NCBI RefSeq assembly: GCF_030272615.1
Contig: NC_081410.1
Coordinates: forward strand, 226,537,415 to 226,601,414
Source of the DNA: Cryptomeria japonica
Lineage: Eukaryota > Streptophyta > Pinopsida > Cupressales > Cupressaceae
Direction of reading: 5' to 3'
Length of the DNA: 64,000 nucleotides
Shown here in pieces: positions 46,940 to 57,988 of the stretch (within the stretch, counting starts at the first letter, position 1; each line of letters opens with the position of its first letter). A program made the position numbers and the translations under genes. Under the pieces are notes generated by a model, which saw only the letters and a list, made by a program, of their open reading frames with translations, was not told the DNA's origin and did not search any database.

Positions 46940-47510
46940 GGCATGAACTTCCTCCTGGAGTTCATCAAAGAGGTGGGGGTACTCTGATCTCATACGTGCT
47001 GCGTCCTCCCATGAAGCCGTAACCTCATCATAACAATCCCATTGGACCCTAACTTGGTCCAACTCTCGACCTTGAAGGGCCAGCATCCGGTGTGCCAAAA
47101 TGCAAATGGGTTCCAAAGCTAACTGCCCGTCTGACTCCACCTGCAAGGCATCCCAATCTAAAATATGAGACTCATCACAGATATATTTCCTCAAAACTGA
47201 TACATGAAACAAATCGTGGATGCGTGACAGGCTAGGTGGCAATGCTAAACGGTAGGCAACTGGGCCTATCCTCTCAAGAATCTCAAAAGGTCCTACAAAG
47301 TGAGGTGCGAGCTTAGAACCCTTTCTGTAATGGATTGGACTCTTATGCAGTCGCACTCTCAAGAAGACTCTATCTCCAACCAAGTAGCTACGATCTATCC
47401 TCTTCGCATCAACATATTTCTTCTGTCTATATTGAGCATCTCTAAGACGTTGCCTAATCAAATCCACCTGCTATTTCATATCCCTCAAGACCAATAGAAT
47501 CTCTGTCCTC
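46937..47510 (-). pseudogene. G integrase C-terminus with chromodomain
   Basis: Frame of 176 codons. VGDRVFLRV, then KLAPHFVGPFEILERIGPVA (GPY/F module), then RIHDLFHVSVLRKY, and a chromodomain-like end VRVQWDCYDEVTASWEDAAR...YPHLF. The family uses this domain to target heterochromatin. A frameshift near 47510 separates it from the integrase core; a TAG near 47470 lies just upstream in the same frame. Confidence 0.9.
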
Positions 47511-48180
47511 TATGCGATCCCAACTCAGCGATGTCCTGCAAGGTCTGCCGTATAATGCCTAGTAGGGTGGCATCCCCAAAGAAGTGTGATGCCCATTGTT
47601 ATAGGTAAACTCCACTAAGGGAAGGTACTCTTCCCACCTAGTCTGATGATCCATGACGTACATGCGAAGCATATCCTCTAACACCTAATTAACCCTCTCT
47701 GTCTGACCATCTATTTCTGGGTGATAGGCTATACTGAAATTGAGCTTAGTGCCCATAGCTGCCTATATTAACTTCCAAAAGGAAGAAGTGAAAAGGGAGT
47801 CCCTATCAAAAATAATCTTGCGTGGCATGCCATGAAGTCTAACAATGTCCCGCAAGAACACCTGTGCTACTGCTGGTGCTGTGAAGGTAGTCCTAACTAG
47901 TGAAAAGTGAGCCACTTTGGTCAACTTGTCAACTGTCACCAAGATAGCATCATGGCAACGAGAAGACATAGGAAGACCAATGATGAAATCCATAGATATA
48001 GTATCCCACTTCCACTCTGGTATAGCATGAGACTGGAGCAACCCACCTAGATGGCAGTGCTTCGCCTTTACTCTCTGACACTCGAGGCATCGAGCTTCTA
48101 TCTCAACAATGAGCTGCCGCATTCCTGGCCAATGATATAACTACCTCAAGTCAGCATGCAACTTTTTAACTCCGGGATGC
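47511..48180 (-). pseudogene. G integrase zinc domain and core
   Basis: Zinc region with AAHPGVKKLHADL and RCLECQRVKAKH. Catalytic Asp in WDTISMDFIIGLP and FDRDSLFTSSFW; Glu in DGQTERVN. Stops follow ADLR at 48141, at 47763 and near 47700 and 47570. Stop contexts suit CAG or TGG. Confidence 0.88.
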
Positions 48181-48725
48181 GCTGCATAAGGAGCTCTATG
48201 AGCCTCCGTGACAATGAACTCTCGCAATCCCCCAGAGGAAGGTACATAAATGCGCCCTTTGTAGCGTAATAGTCCATCGAACTCTGGAGAATAATCCACA
48301 TATTTCCCCTCTAGAGTAACCTGAGATCGTATTACCTGACCAACCTCTGCATACCATCCATCCTCTGACAAGTGCTGTAGTATACAGTCTCTCAAATCCA
48401 TGCCCATAGATATGGTGTAAACCTCGTGACGTCTATTACTCAAAGCATCTGCAACTACACTTTCCTTTCCTTTGATGTAGTGGATGTCAAAATCATATTT
48501 GCACAAGAACTCCATCCATCTCCTTTGACGTGCATTAAGGTTCGGCTGAGTGAAAATGTACTGAAGACTCTGATGATCTAAATGCAGCTTGAAGTGATGA
48601 CCTAAAAGAAAGTGTCTCCACCTCACAAGTGCATGCACTACTGCTGCGAGATCAAGGTCATGAGTAGGATAATTAAGTTCATGAGTATTAAGTTTCCTAG
48701 ACTCGAAAGCTATAGCCCTACCATC
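48181..48725 (-). pseudogene. G RNase H
   Basis: RNase H domain with FESRKLN, VHALVRWRHFLLGHHFKLHL and DHQSLQYIF, followed by WMEFLCKYDFDIHYIKGKES and VADALSNR. This enzyme degrades the RNA strand of the hybrid. In frame with RT after a stop at 48726. Confidence 0.88.
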
Positions 48726-49745
48726 CTACATAAGAACTGCTCCTAAACCCTCTAGTGAAGCATCTGTACAAACCATGAAGTCAGTTGAGGGATCTAGTAC
48801 AACAAGGATAGGAGCGCTAGTAAGTGCCTTCTTGAGTTCCTGAAAGGCCTTCTTACACTTCTTTGTCCACTCAAATTTCTTCCCTTTACGCTGAAGAGAA
48901 GTAATAGGATGTGCGATTCTGGAGAATCCCTCGACAAAACGTCGGTAATATCCTGCTAAGCCCATGAAGCTCCTGACCTCTGTCACACTGGTTGGCACTG
49001 GCCAATCCATAATAGCCCTAATCTTTGATAGGTCAACTAAGATCCCATCACTAGAAATAACGTGCCCAAGGTACTTGACCTCTGATCGAAAGAAAGCACA
49101 CTTTGACAAACTGCCAAAAAACTGGTTTTCCCGCAAACACTGCAATACCTATTTCAGGTGCTCCTCATGCTCCTTCTCATTCCGAGAATATATCAGTATA
49201 TCATCGAGGAACACAATTAAAAATTGGTCCAGGAATGTATGGAATACCCCATTCATGAGGCTCATAAAAATAGCTGGGGCATTCGTAAGACCGAATGGAA
49301 CTACGATGAACTCATAGTGACCATATCTAGTGCGAAATGTGGTCTTGTGGATATCACTCTCCACTATTCTCAGCTGATGGTATCCTGACTTCAGATTAAT
49401 TTTGGAAAAGACTTTGGCACCCTGAAGTTGGTCGAATAAATCATCAATTCTAGGAAAAGGATATCGGTTCTTGATGGTTACTTTATTTAACTGCCGATAA
49501 TCCATACATAATCGAAGAGATCCGTCCTTCTTCTTAACGAAGATGACTGGTGCACCCCAAGGGGATACGCTAGGACAAATATGACCCTTCTCAAGGAGTT
49601 CCTCAAGCTGTATTTTTAGTTCATTAAGCTCGTTTGTGGTCATCCTATAAGGTTCTCTGGAAACTGGCTTAGCTCCTGGTACAAGGTCTATATGAAAGTC
49701 AATCTCTCTATGGGGCGACATTCCAGGTAACTCTGAAGGAAACAC
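48726..49745 (-). pseudogene. G reverse transcriptase
   Basis: Nearly complete [42 protein letters not shown], first catalytic Asp replaced by Asn ([10 protein letters not shown] where the family has KIDL), and FLDDILIYS at 49200-49211 with both Asp. An in-frame TAG at 49149 splits it. It continues with VKYLGHVIS and [15 protein letters not shown]. Loss of the first Asp would inactivate it even without the stop. Confidence 0.9.
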
Positions 49746-50390
49746 ATCTAAATATCCCTTAAGGATAGGATGGTCATCAAGTGATGTTTCATTTTCTTCC
49801 TCTTCTCCTCAGTCACTAATAGTGATAGCAAAAAGTTGACATCCCTTTCACATGCTCCGCTTGAGCTACATTGTGGAGATCATACGAAGAGACATGGGTC
49901 TTTGAATCCCGGTGATAACTATGGGTGAACCATGATCATCCTCACACTCGATCTTTTTTAGGAGGCAATCCATCTTGGCTCTATGGGCATAAAGCCAGTC
50001 CATGCCAAGTACGATACCGTAAGATCCAAGTGGTGTCACTCTAAGGTCTACTAAAGTGGTGGTCTTGCCAATCTGTAGCTGACATGCCCTAACCTTTGAT
50101 TCCACTGACACTCTAGCCCCTGAAGCTAATTCCACTTCCCAATTGACACCCTATCTAGTTTCCACTAGCCCGCAATGCTCCACAACCAATGGAGATATAA
50201 AGGAGTCAGTAGCTCCTGAATCAAACAAAATAGATACATTGTTACCTTTGATCATACCTGTAGACTCGATGACCGTGGCCTGATGCTCAGCCTGGCGGTT
50301 GTCAATCGCTGTGAATACTCAACGGGACCTGCCCATATCACCAACTATCAGCTCTGAAGCGGCAATCCACTAATTCACTACCATTTGACC
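49746..50390 (-). pseudogene. G protease and linker
   Basis: Retropepsin-type protease with ILFDSGATDSFIS (Asp at 50220-50222) and IVLGMDWLYAHRAKMDC. In frame with gag and RT. Stops near 50150, 50317 and 50372 suit CAG precursors. It would cleave the gag-pol precursor. Confidence 0.85.
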
Positions 50391-50432
50391 TTGAGGGCAA
50401 TCCCTCGCCATATGCCCCATGGCTCCACATGT
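50391..50432 (-). pseudogene. G gag zinc knuckle (intact CCHC)
   Basis: CFTCGAMGHMARDC, CX2CX4HX4C with all four ligands. Unlike the knuckles of the copia and gypsy-2 it keeps every zinc ligand. It follows a Gln/Pro/Ser-rich linker (50433-50762) with several TAG stops. Confidence 0.85.
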
Positions 50433-50762
50433 AAAGCAAGCACCCCGTGCCTGAAACTAGGCACCCTGAGGCCTAGAGAAAGCCTGTCCTCCTGTCCTAC
50501 TGGATCCACTGTACCCACCCCTAGAGGACTGCTGAGTCCTTGCTGGAGGTGTGTAAGGCACCTACTCTCTCTGATCTCATCTCTGTCCCTGAGACTACCA
50601 CTACTTGGGCTTGGTGCCCTGCTGATATTGTGGAGGCTTCTTCCTCTAGTTCTGTGGTGTCTATTGCGGAGGAGGAGGTTTGGAGAACCCCTGTGAGTTT
50701 CGGTTGTTTCCCTTCCAATGTGGTTTCTAGAATCCATAAGTCTGAGGTGTGGGGTTTCGGTT

Positions 50763-51694
50763 CTAAAACCCATCCCTATTGTCCTGTGGTCTGACCTGAA
50801 TTTCCTCGGCTATTAGTGCCTTCTCCATGGCAACCCGAAGGCTCTCTGGAGTGGACATCCTCACTGGCCCAGCTATACCAGCATTTAACCCTCTGATGAA
50901 GCGGTTTATGAGAAGTTTCTTGTCCTTTAGATAATCTACATAAGGCAACAACTCAAAGAATTTGCTCTCATATTGGGTTACTGATAAGCCCTTTTGTTGG
51001 AGGTCATGAAACTTGTCTATACGACGCTGTATGAAATGTTCTGATAGGTACCTCTCTCGGAACCTTTCTATGAATATCTCCCAAGTGAGAGTATCAGGAA
51101 CTAATCCGCATTTGTACTCTTCTTGTCTCCACCAAGTGGAGGCCGACCCTCTCAACAGATGGACTGCGACACGTGCTTTTAGGTTGCTCTTGTAAGAAGG
51201 CAACGCAAAGCACCTCTCAAGACTCAAAATCCATGCCTCAGCCTCTACCCCATCGGTAGAACCTCCAAAAGATGGTGGTTGGAGGTGCATGACCTCCCTG
51301 ATAAGATCCCCTGGATCCTGACGAGCTCTCTCAAAATAAACTAGTTCCACACTGGAAGTGGTCCTGGTATGTGCACAGACTCTGGCTCATTTCCACCCCG
51401 ACTCTCTATAGGAATAGGAGTTGGGCTCCTAGTTCATTCTCTATCAACTGATCTATGACTCCTAGAGTCCTGATTTCTACCTTGAGGGTTCTCTGCTGGA
51501 ATCCTTTCCTAAACTATGCCAATTAGGTTCTGGATTGCTTCTAAGAGGTTTCGGTTAGGTTCATTTGGTTGTTCAAGAGGTGCTTCTAGGTTCTCTTCTA
51601 GAACCAATTCCCCCCTAGCTACCTCTTCGCATGCTATGTGCACACGCCTAGGACCCCTTCCGCGCTTGCGAGCTTGTCGCGTCGTCGGAGGCAT
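50763..51694 (-). pseudogene. gag: G gag capsid
   Basis: N-terminal part at 51509-51694 (MPPTTRQARKRGRGPRRVHI, basic), then a stop and a frameshift between 51350 and 51509. The main capsid frame 50763-51350 has FGGSTDGVEAEAWILSLER, STWWRQEEYKCG, FRERYLSEHFIQRRIDKF and QKGLSVTQYESKF, the Retrotrans_gag core. Start at 51694 is chosen because it is the first ATG after the PBS, about 155 bases downstream, and gives the usual basic N-terminus. Confidence 0.88.
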
Positions 51695-51850
51695 CCTAAG
51701 AGGAAAATAAAGTAAAATAAATAACTAATTTCTTTTAGATTAATATTTAATCAATTAAATTTAAATATCCTTTAAAATCAATTTAACAAAAATAATTTAA
51801 ATAATCTAAAGCAAAACGTAAGTGGAGTAAGGTTCCTAGTGTGGAAACCT

Positions 51851-51863
51851 TGCTCTGATACCA
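51851..51863 (-). other. primer-binding site of G
   Basis: TGGTATCAGAGCA on the minus strand, three bases after the LTR end at 51867. A perfect initiator Met tRNA type site. Confidence 0.92.
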
Positions 51864-51866
51864 AAA

Positions 51867-54651
51867 TGTCATGCCCAAAATTTAGGGCAAGAACGGGATA
51901 AATTTTTTTTTTAAATAACAACTATATAACAAAAAGTTCGCTAACACGACATGCACTAACATGTTTTGTCAAAACTATCTTTGAGCTAACTTTGATATTA
52001 AATCAAGTAACGAAATTAATTTAAAATTTATTTGTAGAATACTAAACGATTTAATTTATTCTCTCGTAAAACCTAGTCAATAGATTAATTAAATCAAACT
52101 CATTAAAAATAGTAGATGAAGATAAAATTAATCTCCAATAACCAATACTTGTATTTTTCCCTAGGAAACTAATGAATTTAGTCCTAACTCTTAGATCATA
52201 AAAGTCAATAATTTATTCATCGTTACTTAAAATAAGATTAAACTAAATCAACTAAGGTTCAATTAAATTGGTAATAATTATTTTCCTATTAAGCGTAAAT
52301 ATTTTCCAATAGCCAAATTAACCTTAACCAGCTTAATATAAAGTTCTATTAAATTTCAAACAAAATAAATTTCATATCTTAAACATAACCCCATATGTTT
52401 TTTTTTTTTTTTTAAAAAAACAAATATAATTTATAACCACATATTAAAATAATCAATCCAAAAATTGTCTTACTCTCTTATATTTTCAAACTCGTTATGT
52501 ATTGGTATATATATATATATATATATATATATTCCCACTTCATTAGACAAATCTCCATGCAAACCCTAAACTTAAAATACATTATAAAATAAACCTCTCT
52601 ATACTCTTTTTTTTAATTTCTTTATTATCCCTTTTTACCATAGCTCTAACCGAGCTAGGGTTTTATATTTTTTTATGCACATTGTGTTTTTTTTCAGGGC
52701 CAAATGGAGGTTGTTAAGCGGCGGCCATGGCGGTTGGGCGGAGGGGGCGCCACCAGTGGGACGACCCACTATGGGGGTCACGGCCCACATAGTGGCCTTG
52801 GCCGCTGTGTGTGTCGTAGCCCGCACAGTGGCTGTGGCCACTAGTGCGGAGTGCGGCCCACACAGGGAGCCGCAGGCCCCTGTGAGGGACGTGGCCCGCA
52901 CAAGGATTGCGTGCCCTGCGCGGCTAAGGCCCGCCCTTTCCCTTTGCTCTATATTTTTTTTTGTTTTTTTATTTATATATATATATATTTTTAAAATATA
53001 ATATATATATATATATATTTACATATCTATATATTCTTTTTTTTTTATGCAAATAGGTATAAATATATTTATATATATAATTATATATATATATATATAC
53101 ATTTTTATATGTATATATTCATATATATATATTTGTATATATATTTATATTTATATATATATTTATTTCGCAGGTAATCTTATGATATATTTTATATGTA
53201 TGTATATATAAGTATATACATGTAATTTGCATGTATATGATTATATATATTTATATATAACTATAGTAATTATTATTTTTTTTCTTATAAAACAAAATTT
53301 ATGAAAGATCCTGATTTCGATTACAGTAAAAGTAAAGTAATAAATCTGTTTACTGTAAATATTATTTTCTGTAAATGAATAATGCTAGTGTTTAACAAAA
53401 ACACCTAACTTCAACTTTATCAAGGAATAAGTTTAACAAATTTTCCAGCAACCTAATAATTACAGATTTTATTTAAATGAAACTATAATAGGTTAAGATC
53501 TTTATTTCCTGCATTTATTAAATTGGCAGGCTTGCAAAAATCTACAGCAACTACTTAAATGACAAAGATGTATTTTCTGTAATGAAATAAATAATAGAAG
53601 TAACTAATCCTAAAATAACATCTATATTAAATAAAGAATTCCTTAACTTAAACTATAGAAATGATTATGATAATTTTAGATTTTATTTTCTACATTTAAA
53701 ATGAAATCACAGATAAAGAAAGATCACAGATTTAATTAAAATACTTTTTTACATTTCCATGTATGATCTTAAGTGCTTTTATATTTCAGCCCTTGCATGC
53801 ATGCAAAAATCAATTCTTTTTTTTTTTCAATAAATAAGAGAATAAATTTAACTCATTTCCTTTCAAGAAATATTAAATACTCTACAAGATTTAACCTTAA
53901 TTCTAGAACAAGAACTTAGAATAAACCATTTAGCTTTCTGCAAAATAACATGATATTTTTTGCATAATAATTAACGTATCCTCAAGTCTTTATTCCTATT
54001 TTACAAATAGCCTCTCATTTCAAACAAGAGAGGACTTTTTAAAAACAAGTAATAAATACACTTGTAACCTTTTTTTCTTTTCTTTAAAATCAACATCTTC
54101 TGCCATAACTGCATGCATTTGATATTCCTTCTAATTTTCTGCAAATGAATCAAATCTATGACCATGGAGTGCTCACCTTCCAGCCTAGGCTAACTGGTAG
54201 CCACCCCCGAGCTCAGAGAACGAAGCCCTAGACAGGAAACAAACATGCAAGCTCACAAGATAGAATACACACAAATTCAAACACACTCCCAACCCGGCTA
54301 CACTGCACCACACCTTGGTGATGACTTTTTTAAGGGTGGTAGTGAACCAAATACCCTGAGGAGAATTGCAAGTATGGAAAAAAAACATGTATCCACCTCA
54401 TGGCAAACCAAATACATCAAGAATAGCAACCCCTTATTCCTTATGCCCCCCAAGGCATTCATGCTTTATTTCCCTCCTTATGACCCCCATTGTACAAACA
54501 AGTCATGCAGCAAGGGTCACACAAAATCCCTTGTGATCGCTCTCATAACGAGAGTCTCTCACTCGAGGGCTGTCACTTCTACCACCCACAAGATCCTCCT
54601 CTCTCCCAAGAGTAAGAGGTCTTGATGACTCCCAAAAACACATACAGTATA
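51867..54651 (-). repeat. 5' LTR of G, truncated by E3
   Basis: Colinear with 39972-42690. It has about 75-80 extra bases near 52207-52285 that are absent from the 3' LTR at about 40312. TATA box 52660-52667; GC-rich island 52690-52940; TA-rich block 52970-53270. At 54651 it is interrupted by the LTR of E3; the rest is probably beyond the window. Confidence 0.9.
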
Positions 54652-55442
54652 TGTAGACACCCAAAATTGTCATGTCTAATTAATAAATATTTTATTTATT
54701 TAATTATCTAAGCTTAATTTTTCTATTAATTAAATAAATCTTTATTTATTTAATTAATTCATTTATCCTCTTCTAGCCTTATTTCTCATTTAAATAAATA
54801 CCTTTATTTATTTAAATTTTCATTTTTCTAAATTAAATAAATATCTTATTTATTTAATTGATTTCACTCCTATTAATTAAATAAATCTTTATTTATTTAA
54901 TTAATTCATTAACCTTTTCTACCCATGACACATGTCATTCATCTCTTAATTCATACACTACCTACCCCTTTCATTATTTTATTATTTCTTTTACCTACCC
55001 TCTAATCATAGCTGACCTCCTTTTATACCTCTCAATCTTATCCCTCCATTTCATATAGTGCCTTCTATATAAGAGTATACTTCCTTCATTATCAACTCTG
55101 ACTAATCAATCATCCTAATGACCTAGCTACTTGATCAATTGACTACTTGGCATAGGCGATCCTACTTGCAACCACATTTCCGTTCTTTGTTAAGCTCTTG
55201 TGCACATATAAAATCTGAGAGCAAATATATCAAGCAAGATCAATGGAGATAGGAAGAATGGAGATCCAAACCCTATTGGACATGTGATGGTATAATCTTT
55301 GTGATTTCATTTGATTTGCATTGTTTTAGGTAATCTTCATATGTTATGGTGGATCTTTGTTGTTGTTAGGCTAGGGTTTTGTGGTTGAATTCATTTAGCC
55401 TTTCAATATTGTTATTATTGTTATCCATTTTCACCATATACA
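54652..55442 (+). repeat. 5' LTR of Tat-like element E3
   Basis: TGTAGACACCC...CCATATACA, 791 bp with TGTA/TACA ends. Rich in (ATTTATTTAATTAATT)-type repeats at 54690-54910. TATA box CTATATAAGAG at 55075-55085. The target duplication on the left should be GTATA (54647-54651). Related by its end to solo LTR E4. Confidence 0.85.
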
Positions 55443-55445
55443 TTT

Positions 55446-55464
55446 TGGCACGCCCCATGGGACA
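55446..55464 (+). other. primer-binding site of E3
   Basis: TGGCACGCCCCATGGGAC three bases after the LTR end, starting with the TGG needed to pair with a tRNA CCA end. Not the initiator Met type used by other elements here; I cannot name the tRNA. Confidence 0.55.
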
Positions 55465-57988
55465 TGTATTTTTGTTAGATCCGTGTTTTTTTTTTGGCAG
55501 ATTTTTCTAACCCTATATTGTTGTTTTGTAAAACAATTTGGAGAATAATCTTGTGCAGCTAGGGTTTTGGACACAAAATCAAGATCTTGGAGAGATTCGA
55601 TCATATCTCACAAACGGCTAGGAAATTTTGCACCAAATTTTTTTTGCAGGTTGAAGAAAGTATCAGGAGCTCTTAATCCAAAATTCAAAATTTTTTGAGC
55701 AAATTTTCAATTTCTATGAATTTTTTATGATTTTTCATAAAAAATTAATTTTGAGAGCAAATGAGAGAATTTTTTGGATTTTCTTACATTTTTTGAAATT
55801 ACTCAGAATTATACACAGGATCTATTTTTTGTGATTTTAATTTTGATGCAAAATATTTCCCTAAAAATCAGATCTTTAAAAATTAGGGTTTTTCCTTATT
55901 TTGATCAGATCTCACAAACAAATTTGAATTTTGACATCAAATATTTTGTGCAGGTCAGGAAAATTATTAGAAGGATTTAGTAAAATATTCAAATTTTTTG
56001 GATTATTTGTTCAATTTATATGATTTTTTATGATTTTTCATAAAAAAATAATTTTGAGAGAAAATTAGCGAATTTTTCAGATTTTCTTACATTTTTGGAA
56101 ATATCTCAGAATTATGCATAGGATCTATTTTTTGTGATTTTAAATTTGATGCAAAATGATTCCTTAAAAATTAGATCTTTGAAAATTAGGGTTTTGCATT
56201 ATTTTAATCATATCTCACAAACTGCTTGGATTTGTTGCAGAAATTTTTTTATGTAGATTTCGAAGGCCATGAGGACTCTCCAGTAAAAATTTTAGATTTT
56301 TTGGATTGATTTTGCATTTTATATGAATTTTTTATGATTTTTCATAAAAAATTAATTTTTGGAGCAAATTAGCAAATTTTTTGGATTTTCTTACATTTCT
56401 GGAAATCTCTTGAAATTTTACAAGTGGTATTTTTTTATAATGAATCATATCTTTGAATTGGTCAACAAAACGCATTATTGAAGGCCCCTATTTCACAAAG
56501 TCTTTTGGATCTAAAATTTACCTAACTTGTGTGCTTGCAGGAAGGGGTGATCATTTGAAACAATCCAAACTACTAATAAATCTTTGTTGCAGGTCCTTGG
56601 CAAGGGTTTTTGGATTTTTATTGTGTGCCTTGTTTTCATAGACTAGCAAACACTTCAATTGGTGCACTAAAATTGAATCATTGTCTTTTGTGTCTTGAGC
56701 AATAGGCTCTTTTTGTTTAATCTTTAGAGGGCCTGTCTTCCTGTGTGGTCATTAGGACTACTAGTGAGAAAAGAATGACCCAAGTGGTAGCAAAAGAAAA
56801 GCCATCTTCTTCCAAACCACTATAAATAACTGTATTCATGGTGAAAACTATGAATAACGTGTGTTGATTAGTTCATACTGACACTATGTCTCCCCATAAA
56901 CCTGTTTGATTAAATTTATTTGATCAGTTGTAGGGCGTAACCCCTACTGGCTGAGAGCCTTCTGTATTTACAAAGCTGAAAGTGCCACATGTATGGTCAC
57001 ATGAGTGGATGCCCTTACTAGCACCTTTTTGTTTTAGAAGCCAAAATCATTCTAGTTGTTGAGGCAGGAGGTTGGACCTCTAGTAGAGGCCCACACACAT
57101 ATGGTTCTTAGTATAGATACAAAGTTTTCCACGGGGAGTTTTCATGGGGACTGATGCTTGGCTAACCCGAGAAGTGAGTGCCGAGGGTGGAGCTAGTGAA
57201 GTCAAGTATCTAAGTATCCGCTCTGAATAGCGTAGCCTCGAGGGTAAAACCTCATGTGGGATCAACAACTATTGTCTTGGCTAGCCATAAGAATTGTGCT
57301 TGACTTATTTTAAACATTCAAAACATTGTGTCTTTTGTGTCTTCAAGTGTATGCAAAACATTTTTACATCAAACAACACACTTTTCTTAGAGTCATTTTG
57401 AGTTTAAACACTTGCAAACATTGAGTCCTCTTCAACATTGTGTCCTCTTGTCACAAAAAACAGTCAAACATTCAGATTTGGTCACAACCAACAACTTCAC
57501 AAATTGGAAAAATTTTACAATCCAGCAAACAAGAGCAATCAGTTTCGGAATTCTTGAGCTTCCTAGGTTGTTTCTCTAGGTTTTCATCTAGCATTCAACT
57601 TGTCTTTGGGTCTCACAAAGTCCATCATTTCTTTACACCTTACATTACATTCACATTTGTCTAAACTTGAGTCAAAAGATCAATTGCTTGTCCTCATCAT
57701 ACTTTGTCAATACACTACATACAACAACATTTTGCTAAGTGGTCCCTCATCAAGGTCTATCACCTTTGGGTCTCGTTTGGTCTTACTTAGAGTCAAGGTC
57801 AACTTACCTCATCAAGAGAAACTATCCTCTCTTTGGAAGTCACACCTACTCTACTACATACATACTTGGTCTTACACTTTGGACATTGCAAGTACACCTC
57901 AGATTCATTTACATTCCATCCAACTCTTAGTCTTCCATACTCTTTCCATTTTCATCTAGTCTCACACATCTCGATCAATACCTAGTTC
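55465..57988 (+). other. 5' leader of E3
   Basis: Long non-coding leader. It holds the 303-bp tandem repeats (55606-56445), then a less AT-rich stretch (56700-57260) with GCTGAGAGCCTTCTG and GCCGAGGGTGGAGCTAG that may form structured RNA for packaging. ORFs here (for example 57600-57959) lack motifs. Confidence 0.6.
55606..56445 (+). repeat. 303-bp tandem repeat, two full and one partial copy
   Basis: Units start TCTCACAAAC at 55606, 55910 and 56213 (spacing 304 and 303). Each has TTTTTTATGATTTTTCATAA, then GATTTTCTTACATTT and AATTAGGGTTTT. Confidence 0.88.

Larger units (their letters stand above)
39972..54651 (-). mobile_element. chromovirus G (Tekay/Del-like gypsy), minus strand
   Basis: 3' LTR at 39972-46926 (with L1 inserted), purine tract, pol and gag on the minus strand, PBS, and a 5' LTR from 51867 that is cut at 54651 by E3. 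LTR length is about 4.1 kb without L1, unusually long but known for Del/Tekay elements. Chromodomain at the integrase end. The coding region has in-frame stops and two frameshifts. The element is inserted in copia C. Confidence 0.92.

Noticed and set aside
50378-50773. 131-codon minus-strand ORF in G gag region
   Set aside because: Lies in a different frame from gag and the zinc knuckle; it is a shadow of the Gln/Pro-rich linker.
57130-57270. Possible tRNA or structured RNA in the E3 leader
   Set aside because: GC-rich compared with its surroundings, but I could not form a cloverleaf or identify T-loop and acceptor stem; better seen as leader sequence.
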